The translations under genes and the position numbers were made by a program. From Actinomycetales bacterium (GTDB lineage Bacteria; Actinomycetota; Actinomycetes; Actinomycetales; Microbacteriaceae), in assembly GCA_015655415.1 (NCBI GenBank), contig JAATFB010000021.1, forward strand, positions 42,405 through 106,404: a stretch of DNA of 64,000 nt. The letters are read 5' to 3'. Under the pieces are notes generated by a model that worked only from the letters and a program-made list of their open reading frames with translations, ran no database searches and was not told where the DNA came from. This document shows positions 1 through 8,669 of the stretch, piece by piece. The first letter of the stretch is position 1. Each line of letters starts with the position of its first letter.

Positions 1-114
1 GCGCCGGGCGGTGGCCGGTGAGACGCCGAGGCGGCGCACGATGTCCTCGACCTCGATCTCACCGCTCTCGGCCAGGAGATCGAGGACGGCCCGGAGTCTC
101 TCGGTGCGGTTCAC
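1..114 (-). CDS. DeoR-type HTH regulator, N-terminal fragment (runs off left edge)
   Basis: Only the first 38 codons lie in the window. Reading from a GTG at 114, the protein begins VNRTERLRAVLDLLAESG and continues into a helix-turn-helix with IVRRLGVSPATARR, typical of the DeoR family N-terminus. These repressors usually bind a sugar phosphate through a C-terminal domain, which is outside the window. The GTG start overlaps the TGA stop of the upstream aldolase gene (GTGA), so the gene is translationally coupled as the fourth member of an amino-sugar operon and is probably its own regulator. Another HTH family is possible because the effector domain cannot be seen. Confidence 0.7.
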   Translation of the reverse strand, partial: MNRTERLRAVLDLLAESGEIEVEDIVRRLGVSPATARR

Positions 115-968
115 CGCGTGCCCGGCTCGCCGCCGGCTCCGGCGAACAGCCGTAGCAGGCGCCTCGCCTCGCCTCGGAGGGCATCGCGCCCGGCGCGCAC
201 GTAGCTGCGCGAGTCGACGACGGACGGGTTCGCCTCGAGGAACTCGCGGACCGCGCGGGTGAAGAATCCGTTGAGGTGCGTCGAGACATTGATCTTCGTC
301 ATTCCCGCCGCGATCGCCGCCACGATGACGCCGTCGGGCACACCCGAGGAGCCGTGCAGCACCAGCGGCACCTCGAGTGCCGCGTGCAGCCGTGCGATGA
401 GGTCGAGGTCGAGGGATGCCTCGCGCGCGGTCATCGCGTGCGAGGAGCCGACCGCGACGGCCAGGGCGTCCACGCCGGTGGCCTCGACGAACGAGCGCGC
501 CTCGTCGGGGTCGGTGCGCACGCCGGGCGCGTGCGCACCGTCCTTGCCGCCGATCTCGCCCAGCTCGGCCTCCACGATGACGCCGCCGCCGTGAGCGTGC
601 TCAACCACGCGCGATGTCGCCGAGACGTTCGCCTCGTAGTCCAGCCGCGATGCGTCGAACATCACGGAGCCGAAGCCGAGTTCGATCGCCGCGCGGGCGA
701 GTGCCTCGTCCTCGGCGTGGTCCAGGTGCACGGCCACCCGCGCCGTGGAGTCGCGTGCCAGGGCCAGGCAGCCGCGACCGATCGGCTCGAGGCCGCCGTG
801 GTAGGCGACGCAGTTCTGCGAGATCTGCAGGATGACGGGCAGCCGAGCCTGTTCCGCGGCCGTCACGATCCCCTCTGCGGTCTCCAGATGCACGACGTTG
901 AAGGCGCCGACGCCCCTGCCGGCGGCGGCGGCGTCCGCGAGCAGCTCGCGCGTAGCGGTCAGCGTCAC
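111..968 (-). CDS. Class II aldolase, tagatose/fructose-bisphosphate type (KbaY/GatY-like)
   Basis: A 285-residue zinc-dependent class II aldolase, the usual length for KbaY/GatY/Fba-II. The zinc and catalytic signatures are HLDHA at 81-85, VEAELGEIGG at 132-141, GSSHA at 174-178, LHGSSG at 204-209 and KINVST at 225-230. The expected reaction is cleavage of a ketose 1,6-bisphosphate to dihydroxyacetone phosphate and glyceraldehyde 3-phosphate in the cytosol. It starts with GTG overlapping the stop of the ROK kinase gene, and its own stop overlaps the DeoR start. With a SIS isomerase and a ROK kinase upstream, the likely substrate comes from an amino sugar such as galactosamine, via tagatose phosphates. 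Substrate preference cannot be read from the sequence. Confidence 0.85.
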   Translation of the reverse strand: MTLTATRELLADAAAAGRGVGAFNVVHLETAEGIVTAAEQARLPVILQISQNCVAYHGGLEPIGRGCLALARDSTARVAVHLDHAEDEALARAAIELGFGSVMFDASRLDYEANVSATSRVVEHAHGGGVIVEAELGEIGGKDGAHAPGVRTDPDEARSFVEATGVDALAVAVGSSHAMTAREASLDLDLIARLHAALEVPLVLHGSSGVPDGVIVAAIAAGMTKINVSTHLNGFFTRAVREFLEANPSVVDSRSYVRAGRDALRGEARRLLRLFAGAGGEPGTR

Positions 969-1984
969 GCCAGGGCCCCCGCCGGTGCGCCGGCGGCGCC
1001 GACCACCTCGCGTGCGGCGAGCGCCGAGCCGTACAGTCCGGCGTCGGCTCCGATGCTGGCCTTGACGATAAGGGGCCGCCGATGGAAGGTGAGGATGCCG
1101 TCGAGCCGCTCGCGCAGCGGGCGCAGGAGCTCCTCGCCCGCCTCCGCGAGGCCGCCCCCGATCACGATCGCCTGCGGCGCGAGCAGTGCGACACTGTGCG
1201 AGAGCCCGAGCGCGAGTGCGTTAAGTGCGCCGTCCCAGGTCTCGGCCGCGTCGAGGTCGCCGTCGCGCCGGCGTTCGAGCACCTCGCGTGCCCCGGACAC
1301 CGCGGTGCCCGTGCGCTGCGTATATCGGCGGGCGATGGCCGCCGCCGATGCGACGGCCTCCAGGCATCCGCGCCCGCCGCACGCACAGATCGGCCCCTCC
1401 GCGACGCGGTCGTGCCCGATCTCCCCGGCGAGGCCGCCCCCGGTGCGCAGCGCGCCGTCGACGAACACGGCGGCGGCGATGCCGGTGCCGATCGTCACGA
1501 CCAGCACGTCGTCGAAGCCACGGGCCGCGCCAAGCCGGTGCTCCGCGACGCCGGCGCCTCGCACGTCGTGCCCGAAGCCGACGGGAACGCCGAGGGACAG
1601 CTCGGCGCGTTCGCGGAACGGGAAGTCGCGCCAGCCGAGGTTCTCGGCGAACACACCGACGCCGCGCTTCTCGTCGACGTGACCCGGCACGAGCAGGCCG
1701 GCTGCCGCCGGGCGCACACCGGGATGCCGCTGCCCGAGCTCGGCGGCCAGCGCGGCGGCGGCTTCCACGACGCGGGCACCAGTGCGCTCGCCGTCCAGCG
1801 GCGTGGGAACCCGCACGCTCTCCAGAAGCCGGCCGCGCCGATCGACGATCGCGGCCTTCATGTCGGTGCCGCCCACGTCGAACGCGAGCACGGCGGGGCC
1901 GGGGCCGATGCTCAGCGGCTTCGGACGTGCCGTGCGTGGCGGCTCGTTCATCATCGCCTCGGTCAGCGGCTGGGGTGCGGTCAC
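965..1984 (-). CDS. ROK-family sugar kinase
   Basis: A 339-residue ROK kinase. The ATP-binding DVGGTDMK motif is near residues 36-43, a GHD catalytic motif follows around 140, and the family zinc motif (EIGHD followed by CACGGRGCLE) is in the middle. ROK kinases phosphorylate hexoses or N-acetylhexosamines at O6 in the cytosol. The start chosen is a GTG that overlaps the TGA of the SIS gene as GTGA; an internal ATG (MNEPPR) 11 codons later is the alternative. The 30 residues before the ROK fold are poorly structured. It is the second gene of the four-gene operon. An N-acetylgalactosamine or glucosamine substrate is inferred from the neighbours. Confidence 0.85.
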   Translation of the reverse strand: MTAPQPLTEAMMNEPPRTARPKPLSIGPGPAVLAFDVGGTDMKAAIVDRRGRLLESVRVPTPLDGERTGARVVEAAAALAAELGQRHPGVRPAAAGLLVPGHVDEKRGVGVFAENLGWRDFPFRERAELSLGVPVGFGHDVRGAGVAEHRLGAARGFDDVLVVTIGTGIAAAVFVDGALRTGGGLAGEIGHDRVAEGPICACGGRGCLEAVASAAAIARRYTQRTGTAVSGAREVLERRRDGDLDAAETWDGALNALALGLSHSVALLAPQAIVIGGGLAEAGEELLRPLRERLDGILTFHRRPLIVKASIGADAGLYGSALAAREVVGAAGAPAGALA

Positions 1985-2901
1985 GGTCGGTCCAAGATAA
2001 CGGATCTGGTGAGGTTGCGCGGGCGGTCGGGGTCGAGGCCCATCCGTCGCGCGCGTTCCAGTGCGACTCTGTGCAGTCGCACCAGGTCGGCCATCGGGTC
2101 GATCGGGTTGTGCTCGAACCGTGCTCCGGCGGCCCGGGTGTCCTCGGCGATGCCCGCCGGCGGCTCGCCGAAGACCCAGGTCACCCGTCGCGGTGCGGCG
2201 ATGGCGATGGGGCCGTGGCGGTACTCCTTCGCCGGATAGGACTCCGTCCACGAGCGCGAGGACTCGCGCAGCTTCAGTGCGGCCTCGTTGGCGATGCCGA
2301 CGCTCCAGCCGGTGCCCAGGAACGTGTACTGCTCCGCGTCGAGGAGCTCCTCCTCCAGTGGCGCGGTCAGCATCCGGCGGGCCTGCGCGATCGGGCCGGC
2401 GAGATCCTCGCCCAGCGACGAGCGCAGCAGTGCGAGGGCGCCGGTGGCGAACCGCGTCTGCACGACGGAGCGCTCGTCGGCGAACGGCAGCGCGACAACG
2501 TCGTCGACGAGGTCGACGAGCGGGCTGCCGGGATCGCCGACGACGCCGATCGTGTGCACCCGGCGGCCCGCGGGGACGCGGCGCACCGCGTCCAGGAGCT
2601 GGAGCACCTCCGTCGTCGTGCCCGAGCGCGTGATCGCGACGATCGCGTCGTATCCACGGTCCAGGAACGCCTCGGATGCGGCGAACGCGTCGGTCTCGCC
2701 GTGGCCGCCGCTTTCGCGCCGGCTCGCGTACGACTGGGCCATGAACCAGGAGGTCCCGCAGCCGACCACCGCGACGCGGAGGCCGTCGCCGGGAAGCAGT
2801 CGCCGTTCGGTCAGCGAGGCCGCGCGCTCCCAGACGTCCGGTTGCGAGCCCAGCTCGCTCTCCAGGTCGGCGCCGGGACGTGTCGCTGGTGCATCGTTCA
2901 T
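1981..2901 (-). CDS. SIS-domain sugar isomerase/deaminase (AgaS/GlmS-like)
   Basis: A 306-residue protein with two SIS domains. It has VGCGTSWFMAQ near the start, AITRSGTTTEV in the first SIS domain, and GTGWSVGIANEAALKLRESS followed by PAKEYRHGP in the second, closely resembling AgaS and the isomerase half of GlmS. It probably converts an amino-sugar 6-phosphate into a keto-sugar phosphate with loss of ammonia, feeding the aldolase downstream. ATG at 2901 is preferred because a -35/-10 pair upstream puts the transcription start within a base or two of this ATG and there is no Shine-Dalgarno sequence. It is the first gene of the operon and ends in a GTGA overlap with the ROK kinase. Confidence 0.8.
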   Translation of the reverse strand: MNDAPATRPGADLESELGSQPDVWERAASLTERRLLPGDGLRVAVVGCGTSWFMAQSYASRRESGGHGETDAFAASEAFLDRGYDAIVAITRSGTTTEVLQLLDAVRRVPAGRRVHTIGVVGDPGSPLVDLVDDVVALPFADERSVVQTRFATGALALLRSSLGEDLAGPIAQARRMLTAPLEEELLDAEQYTFLGTGWSVGIANEAALKLRESSRSWTESYPAKEYRHGPIAIAAPRRVTWVFGEPPAGIAEDTRAAGARFEHNPIDPMADLVRLHRVALERARRMGLDPDRPRNLTRSVILDRP

Positions 2902-2908
2902 GACATCA

Positions 2909-2938
2909 ATGATTGGACATGATCGCAATGGCTGTCAA
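2909..2938 (-). promoter_or_regulatory. Promoter of the amino-sugar operon, probably leaderless
   Basis: A perfect TTGACA lies at 2938-2933 on the minus strand and AATCAT (4 of 6 matches to TATAAT) at 2914-2909, with an 18-nt spacer. Transcription would begin near 2902, immediately before the ATG of the SIS gene. The AKR gene on the plus strand begins 135 bp away, so this is a divergent promoter region. Confidence 0.55.
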
Positions 2939-3035
2939 AAGCGCAGATTCGAGCGTGCCGCATGATTTCGCACTGGGCCGCGGCCCGGAGCAAGACGCGC
3001 ACACAAGACGGGAGCTTCTCGCTACGGTCGATCCC

Positions 3036-4007
3036 ATGCGATACGTACGTCTCGGATCGAGCGGGCTCGAGGTCTCCGCGGTCACGCTGGGCTGCATGAG
3101 CTTCGGAGAGCCCTCACGCGGCGGCCACCCGTGGGCGCTGGGCGAGGACGCGTCGCGCCCGCTCATCAAGGCCGCCATCGAGGCGGGGATCACCTTCCTC
3201 GACACGGCCAACGTGTACTCGGGCGGGAGCAGCGAGGAGATCGTCGGACGGGCCGTGCACGACTACGCCAGGCGCGAGGAGATCGTCCTTGCGACCAAGG
3301 TGCACGGCCGCATGCGCCCCGGCCCTAACGGAGCCGGTCTCTCGCGTGCCGCCATCCTCACCGAGATCGACAACAGCCTCCGCAGGCTCGGCACGGACTA
3401 CGTGGACCTCTACCAGATCCACCGCTGGGACTACGACACTCCCATCGAGGAGACCATGGAGGCCCTTCACGACGTCGTGAAGGCGGGGAAGGCGCGCTAC
3501 ATCGGCGCCTCCTCAATGTGGGCGTGGCAGTTCGCCAAGGCGCAGTACACCGCAGACCTCGGCGGCTGGACTCGGTTCGTCTCGATGCAGGACCACTACA
3601 ACCTCATCTACCGGGAGGAGGAGCGCGAGATGCTGCCGCTCTGCCTCGATCAGGGGGTCGGCGTCATCCCGTGGAGCCCGCTGGCACGTGGACGGCTGGC
3701 CCGCGACTGGGACGAGACGTCGAGCCGCAGCGAGACGGACGAGTTCGGCAAGACCCTCTACCGCGACGAGGATCGCGCGGTCGTGGACCGGGTCGCCGAG
3801 GTCGCGTCCGAGCTCGGCGTGCCGCGCGCGCAGGTCGCGCTGGCCTGGGTGATGGCGCAGCCGGCGGTGACGTCGCCGATCGTCGGGGTGACCCGGCGGT
3901 CGCACCTGGAGGATGCCGTCGCCGCGGTCGAGCTGACGCTGACCGACGACCAGCTCGCGCGCCTCGAGGAGCCCTACCGGCCGCACACGGTCGCCGGCTT
4001 CAAGTGA
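3036..4007 (+). CDS. Aldo/keto reductase
   Basis: A 323-residue AKR-fold NADPH-dependent oxidoreductase. The catalytic tetrad is visible: D56 and Y61 in FLDTANVY, K88 in LATKVH and H129 in YQIHRWD. The cofactor-binding end carries PIVGVTRRSHLEDAV. The sequence GGWTRFVSMQDHYNLIYREEE is typical of the AKR11/YajO-like group that reduces aldehydes and ketones. The ATG at 3036 follows a TACGGT -10 box by 7 nt with no Shine-Dalgarno, so the mRNA is probably leaderless. It is transcribed alone, divergent from the amino-sugar operon. Its physiological substrate is unknown. Confidence 0.85.
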   Translation: MRYVRLGSSGLEVSAVTLGCMSFGEPSRGGHPWALGEDASRPLIKAAIEAGITFLDTANVYSGGSSEEIVGRAVHDYARREEIVLATKVHGRMRPGPNGAGLSRAAILTEIDNSLRRLGTDYVDLYQIHRWDYDTPIEETMEALHDVVKAGKARYIGASSMWAWQFAKAQYTADLGGWTRFVSMQDHYNLIYREEEREMLPLCLDQGVGVIPWSPLARGRLARDWDETSSRSETDEFGKTLYRDEDRAVVDRVAEVASELGVPRAQVALAWVMAQPAVTSPIVGVTRRSHLEDAVAAVELTLTDDQLARLEEPYRPHTVAGFK

Positions 4008-4073
4008 CCTGACCGGCGTGCGATCGGTCCGGCGGTGCACCGGCTCCGACCCGGCCGGCCCACGCTATATGCT

Positions 4074-4200
4074 GGGACCGTCGCAACTGGCGTATCGGCG
4101 TGTGCCGGGCATCCGGCATCCGTCGCAGATGGCTCACCATCGGGGAGCGACGTGAAGCTCTGCACACCGGAGGGCGGATTCGGCCGCGCGCCTGGGCCGA
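4074..4200 (+). promoter_or_regulatory. ZTP riboswitch (pfl motif) upstream of glyA-folD
   Basis: The leader carries the conserved pfl elements in order. ACTGGCG is at 4086-4092. The stem CGTCGC (4079-4084) pairs with GCGACG (4147-4152). A GATGG-CTCA-CCATC hairpin spans 4128-4141 and is followed at once by GGGGAGCG. The GCGCCTGGGC core is at 4188-4197. This class binds ZMP/ZTP, which accumulate when 10-formyl-THF is low, and usually turns on one-carbon genes, matching glyA-folD directly downstream. A TATGCT -10 at 4068-4073 places the transcript start at the edge of the aptamer. GGCGGA (4173-4178) can pair with TCCGCC (4223-4228) ahead of the ribosome site, so this may belong to the expression platform. 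Confidence 0.85.
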
Positions 4201-4252
4201 CGCGAACAGATCCGCGAGCACGTCCGCCTCACGGATGACAGAGGAGCCCGGC

Positions 4253-5578
4253 ATGACCGTTTCCGACACCTTCAACGCGCCGCTGGCCGAGGTCGACCCC
4301 GAGATCGCCGAGGTGCTGAACCTCGAGCTGGGCCGTCAGCGCGACTACCTCGAGATGATCGCGAGCGAGAACTTCGTGCCGCGTGCCGTGCTCGAGTCCC
4401 AGGGCTCCGTGCTGACGAACAAGTACGCAGAGGGATACCCCGGCCGTCGCTACTACGGCGGATGCGAGTTCGTCGACATCGCCGAGAGCCTCGCGATCGA
4501 GCGTGCCAAGTCGCTCTTCGGGGCGCAGTTCGCGAACGTGCAGCCGCACTCCGGGGCGTCGGCCAACGCGGCCGTGCTGAGCGCGATCGCCCAGCCCGGC
4601 GACACCATACTCGGCCTGGAGCTGGCGCACGGCGGCCATCTCACCCACGGCATGAGGCTCAACTTCTCCGGCAAGCTCTACGACGCCGTCTCCTACGGAG
4701 TTGACCCGCAGACGTTCCGGATCGACATGGACGCCGTGCGGCAGAAGGCGCTGGAGCACAGGCCGAGGGTGATCATCGCGGGGTGGTCGGCCTATCCGCG
4801 TCACCTGGACTTCGCCGCCTTCCGGGCGATCGCCGACGAGGTCGGAGCCACGCTGTGGGTCGACATGGCCCACTTCGCCGGCCTCGTGGCTGCGGGGCTG
4901 CACCCCTCGCCCGTGCCCCACGCGCACGTGACGAGCTCCACCGTGCACAAGACGATCGGCGGCCCGCGTTCCGGCTTCATCCTGAGCAATGACGCGGACA
5001 TCGCGAAGAAGCTCAACTCCAACGTGTTCCCCGGCCAGCAGGGCGGTCCGCTCATGCACGTGATCGCCGCGAAGGCCACCTCGTTCAAGCTCGCGGCGAC
5101 CGAGGAGTTCCGCGACCGGCAGGAGCGCACGGTGCGCGGGGCGAGGATCCTCGCCGAACGGCTCACCGCGGCGGACGCCCGTCAGGCTGGCATCGACGTC
5201 CTCACCGGGGGCACCGACGTGCACCTCGTGCTCGTCGACCTGCGCACGTCGCAGTTCACCGGCAAGGACGCCGAGGACCGCCTGCACGAGGTGGGCATCA
5301 CGGTGAACAAGAACGCGGTGCCGTTCGACCCGCGCCCCCCGATGGTGACCTCGGGCCTGCGCATCGGCACGCCCGCGCTGGCGACCCGCGGCTTCGGCGA
5401 CGACGAGTTCGCCGAGGTGGCCGACGTCATCGCCTCCGCTCTCACCCGGGATGCCGACATCGCGGCACTGCGCGAGCGCGTGCGCAGGCTCACCGACGCC
5501 TTCCCGCTCTACCCCGGGCTAGGGCCCTCGGGTCAGCCCGCCGAGAACGTCGAGCTCGCCTCCAGCGTGCAGGACTGA
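4253..5578 (+). CDS. glyA: Serine hydroxymethyltransferase
   Basis: A 441-residue PLP enzyme that interconverts serine plus THF with glycine plus 5,10-methylene-THF. The N-terminal MIASENFVP and [15 protein letters not shown] signatures are present, VDMAHFAG carries D204 and H207, and the PLP lysine is K233 in [10 protein letters not shown]. Full length for the family. The ATG at 4253 has a good ribosome site, GAGGAG, 6 nt upstream. The gene sits under a ZTP riboswitch and is followed 7 nt later by folD, so the pair makes and oxidises methylene-THF as one unit. Confidence 0.97.
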   Translation: MTVSDTFNAPLAEVDPEIAEVLNLELGRQRDYLEMIASENFVPRAVLESQGSVLTNKYAEGYPGRRYYGGCEFVDIAESLAIERAKSLFGAQFANVQPHSGASANAAVLSAIAQPGDTILGLELAHGGHLTHGMRLNFSGKLYDAVSYGVDPQTFRIDMDAVRQKALEHRPRVIIAGWSAYPRHLDFAAFRAIADEVGATLWVDMAHFAGLVAAGLHPSPVPHAHVTSSTVHKTIGGPRSGFILSNDADIAKKLNSNVFPGQQGGPLMHVIAAKATSFKLAATEEFRDRQERTVRGARILAERLTAADARQAGIDVLTGGTDVHLVLVDLRTSQFTGKDAEDRLHEVGITVNKNAVPFDPRPPMVTSGLRIGTPALATRGFGDDEFAEVADVIASALTRDADIAALRERVRRLTDAFPLYPGLGPSGQPAENVELASSVQD

Positions 5579-5585
5579 GGGCTCG

Positions 5586-6461
5586 ATGACCGCCACTCGT
5601 CTGGACGGCAAGGCGACCGCCGCCGCCATCAGGCAGGAGCTGTCGGAGCGCGTCGCGGCGCTGAAGGAGCGGGGGATCGTCCCGGGCATCGCGACGGTCC
5701 TCGTCGGGGCCGACCCGGCGTCGCACCTCTACGTGGGAATGAAGCATCGCCAGTCGTCGGACATCGGCATGAACTCGATCCAGGTCGAGCTGCCTGGCGA
5801 CGCCACCCAGGAGGAGGTCGAGGCGAGCATCGACCGGCTGAACGCCGACCCCGCGTGCCACGGCTACATCGTGCAGCTGCCGCTGCCGAAGCATCTCGAC
5901 ACCGACGCGATCCTCGAGCGCATAGACCCGGCAAAGGACGCCGACGGCCTGCATCCGACGAACCTCGGCCGGCTCGTGCTCAACGTGAACGCACCGATCA
6001 CCACACCGTTGCCGTGCACGCCGCGGGCGGTGATCGAGCTGCTCACGCGCAACGGCTACGAGCTGGCGGGAAGGCACGTGGTCGTGGTCGGGCGCGGCGT
6101 GACCATCGGCCGCTCGATCGGCCTTCTGCTCACGCGCCGTGAGATCAATGCCACCGTGACGCTGACGCACACCGGCACCGTCGACCTGCCGTCCTATCTG
6201 AGGCAGGCGGACGTGATCGTGGCGGCCGCCGGGGTCAAGCACCTCGTTCGCCCCGACGACGTCGCACCGGGTGCGGCGGTGCTGGATGTCGGAGTGACCC
6301 GCGAGAACGACCCGGAGACCGGCAGATCGAAGGTGTACGGCGACGTGGCGCCCGGCGTCGAGGAGGTCGCGGGCTGGCTCTCGCCGAATCCGGGAGGTGT
6401 CGGCCCGATGACGGTCGCGCTGCTCATGACCAACGTGGTGGAGGCGGCCGAGCGGCTGTAG
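5586..6461 (+). CDS. folD: Methylene-THF dehydrogenase/cyclohydrolase
   Basis: A 291-residue bifunctional FolD that oxidises 5,10-methylene-THF with NADP and hydrolyses the methenyl product to 10-formyl-THF. Visible motifs are [10 protein letters not shown] with catalytic K53, [12 protein letters not shown], the nucleotide-binding [15 protein letters not shown] and the C-terminal [14 protein letters not shown]. One feature is less common: many FolD proteins read GRSxIVGxP where this one reads [14 protein letters not shown], so a Ser and a Pro of the usual signature are changed, as is common among actinobacterial FolD. It is cotranscribed with glyA under the ZTP riboswitch. Confidence 0.95.
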   Translation: MTATRLDGKATAAAIRQELSERVAALKERGIVPGIATVLVGADPASHLYVGMKHRQSSDIGMNSIQVELPGDATQEEVEASIDRLNADPACHGYIVQLPLPKHLDTDAILERIDPAKDADGLHPTNLGRLVLNVNAPITTPLPCTPRAVIELLTRNGYELAGRHVVVVGRGVTIGRSIGLLLTRREINATVTLTHTGTVDLPSYLRQADVIVAAAGVKHLVRPDDVAPGAAVLDVGVTRENDPETGRSKVYGDVAPGVEEVAGWLSPNPGGVGPMTVALLMTNVVEAAERL

Positions 6462-6602
6462 CCGCGCGTTCGTGGCAGTGCTGCGGCCCGCGTCGGCCCA
6501 CGGTCCCGTGTCCGCCGCTATCGGTCGCGGCTTCCTCTGCGTTACATTCCAGGCATCGTCCAGCTGCTCGCACCGTGGTGCCGTCGCACGAAGGAGCACC
6601 CC

Positions 6603-8108
6603 ATGACAGGAACCCAGGAGACCCCACCGGGTCCCGCCGCGCCGGCGTTCTCGGCCATCGAGCTCAACGCGCTCAACCCCATCGACGAATCCGAACGGCG
6701 GGGGACGCCGCGGGGACTGTTCTGGCCATGGTTCGCGGCGAACGTGTCCGTGCTCGGCGTCAGCTACGGCTCGTTCGTGCTCGGATTCGGCATCTCCTTC
6801 TGGCAGGCGACCATCGTCAGCGTGCTCGGCGTCGTGGTGTCGTTCCTGTTCTGCGGGTTCATCTCACTGGCGGGCAAGCGCGGCTCGGCGCCGACGCTCA
6901 CCCTGAGCCGTGCCGCGTTCGGCGTGCACGGGAACACGGTCCCGTCCGTGATCTCCTGGCTGCTGACCGTTGGCTGGGAGACGGTGCTCGTCTCGCTCGC
7001 CGTGCTCGCCACCACGACCGTGTTCCGGGAGCTGGGCGGTGCCGGCGGCACGCTCGCCCAGGTGGTCGCGCTCGCGGTGGTCGTCGTCCTCGTCATCGGC
7101 GGAGGCGTGTTCGGATTTCACGTGATCATGCGGCTGCAGGTCGTGATCACCATCGCCACTGCTGTGCTGACGATCGTCTACATCGCACTCGTCGTGGACC
7201 GCATCGACTGGGCGAGGATCGCGGCGATCCCGAACGGCGACCCTCCCCAGCTCATCGGCGCGTTCGTGTTCATGATGACCGGCTTCGGCCTCGGCTGGGT
7301 GCAGGCCGCCGCCGACTACTCCCGTTATCTCCCGCGGACCTCCTCCAGCGGCGGCGTCGTGGGCTGGACCACCTTCAGCGCGTCGCTCGCCCCGGTCGTC
7401 CTGGTGGTCTTCGGCCTGTTCCTCGCCGGGTCGTCGAAGACGCTCTCGGCCGCCATCGGCGGCGACCCGATCGGCGCGCTGACCACGATCCTGCCGGCAT
7501 GGTTCCTCGTGCCGTTCGCGATCGTCGCCGTGCTCGGCCTCATCGGCGGTGCGGTGCTGGACATCTACTCGTCGGGGATCGCCCTGCTCAGCGCCGGCGT
7601 GCGCATCCCGCGCCCCGTCGCCGCGCTCATCGACGGCGTCATCATGGTCGCCGGCGCCGTCTACATCGTGTTCTTCGCCCCGGACTTCATCGGGCCGTTC
7701 CAGGGGTTCCTGATCACCCTCGGCGTGCCGATCGCCGCATGGTGCGGCGTGTTCCTCGCCGACCTCACCCTGAGACGCAGCGACTACTCCGACCGCGACC
7801 TGCTCGACCCCCGCGGACGATACGGCAGGTGGAACTGGCTGGCCATCGCGCTGCTCGTCGTGGGCACAGTGGTCGGCTGGGGGCTCGTCACCAACCCGTA
7901 CGGCCTGAGCTGGCTGGACTGGCAGGGCTACCTGCTGGATCCGTTCGGGCTCGGCGGCCGCAAGGGGATCTGGGGCGTGGCGAACCTCGGCGTCCTGGTG
8001 GCGCTCGTGATCGGATACCTCGGCATCGTGGTCTTCGGCCGCGCCCGGGTGCGTCGGCAGGAGGCGGAGACCCAGGCGGGCCCGGACATCCTCGGGCACA
8101 CGCGATGA
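6603..8108 (+). CDS. NCS1-family purine/cytosine permease
   Basis: A 501-residue polytopic membrane protein with about 12 hydrophobic segments, matching the nucleobase:cation symporter-1 family (cytosine, purine or allantoin permeases). The start region (FWPWFAANVSVLGVSYG) and the segment QAAADYSRYLP in the middle are family hallmarks. A strong AAGGAG ribosome site lies 6 nt upstream of the ATG, and a possible TACATT -10 is at 6543-6548. The stop overlaps the ATG of the next gene (ATGA), so the transporter is coupled to a cysteine hydrolase. Together they suggest uptake and hydrolysis of a nitrogenous heterocycle or amide; the substrate is inferred only. Confidence 0.88.
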   Translation: MTGTQETPPGPAAPAFSAIELNALNPIDESERRGTPRGLFWPWFAANVSVLGVSYGSFVLGFGISFWQATIVSVLGVVVSFLFCGFISLAGKRGSAPTLTLSRAAFGVHGNTVPSVISWLLTVGWETVLVSLAVLATTTVFRELGGAGGTLAQVVALAVVVVLVIGGGVFGFHVIMRLQVVITIATAVLTIVYIALVVDRIDWARIAAIPNGDPPQLIGAFVFMMTGFGLGWVQAAADYSRYLPRTSSSGGVVGWTTFSASLAPVVLVVFGLFLAGSSKTLSAAIGGDPIGALTTILPAWFLVPFAIVAVLGLIGGAVLDIYSSGIALLSAGVRIPRPVAALIDGVIMVAGAVYIVFFAPDFIGPFQGFLITLGVPIAAWCGVFLADLTLRRSDYSDRDLLDPRGRYGRWNWLAIALLVVGTVVGWGLVTNPYGLSWLDWQGYLLDPFGLGGRKGIWGVANLGVLVALVIGYLGIVVFGRARVRRQEAETQAGPDILGHTR

Positions 8109-8662
8109 CGCGCCCCTGGCTCGTCGTCGTCGACATGCAGAGCGTCTTCGGCGATCCCGGCAGTGGCTGGTACGCGCCTCGTTTCCAGGAGGCGCGCGCC
8201 GGCATCAGCCGTCTGCTCCCGCTGTTCGGGGAGCGGGTCGTGCACACCCGGTTCGTCGCCCCGGAGCGTCCGCACGGAGCGTGGATCGCGTACTTCCAGA
8301 GGTGGCCGTGGGCGCTCGTCCCCCGCGAGCATCCGCTCTATCGTCTGGTGGACGAGCCCGATCCGACTCACCGAGTGGTGACGGAGGCCACGTTCGGCAA
8401 GTGGGGTCCCGCGCTCGCGGCGGCGACCGGGGAGACGCACGAGCTCGTGCTCGCCGGTGTCTCGACCGACTGCTGCGTGCTGTCCACGGCGCTACGGGCC
8501 GCGGACGCGGGCGTGCACGTGCGGGTGGTCGCCGACGCCTGCGCCGGCGCGTCCGATGCGGACCATCGCCGAGCACTCGACGCGATGGCGCTCTACGCGC
8601 CGCTCATCGAGGTGACCGACGTCGGTGCCGTTCTGGGCGGCTCGGGTACCCCTCAGCGATGA
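8105..8662 (+). CDS. Isochorismatase-like cysteine hydrolase
   Basis: A 185-residue isochorismatase-fold hydrolase. The catalytic triad is in place: D10 in VVVDMQ, K99 in EATFGKWG and the nucleophile in STDCCVLST (C134, preceded by another Cys). The family includes nicotinamidases, ureidoacrylate and N-carbamoylsarcosine amidases, and isochorismatases. The ATGA overlap with the NCS1 permease implies translational coupling and suggests that the substrate is an amide or carbamoyl compound derived from an imported nucleobase or hydantoin. The precise activity is unknown. Confidence 0.85.
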   Translation: MTRPWLVVVDMQSVFGDPGSGWYAPRFQEARAGISRLLPLFGERVVHTRFVAPERPHGAWIAYFQRWPWALVPREHPLYRLVDEPDPTHRVVTEATFGKWGPALAAATGETHELVLAGVSTDCCVLSTALRAADAGVHVRVVADACAGASDADHRRALDAMALYAPLIEVTDVGAVLGGSGTPQR

Positions 8663-8669
8663 CCGCCGT

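Noticed and set aside
6575..8662. Long plus-strand open frame overlapping the NCS1 permease and hydrolase
   Set aside because: Over most of its length it is the out-of-phase shadow of the permease gene, with Arg/His-rich content and no family motifs; only its last part (from 8105) is the true hydrolase.
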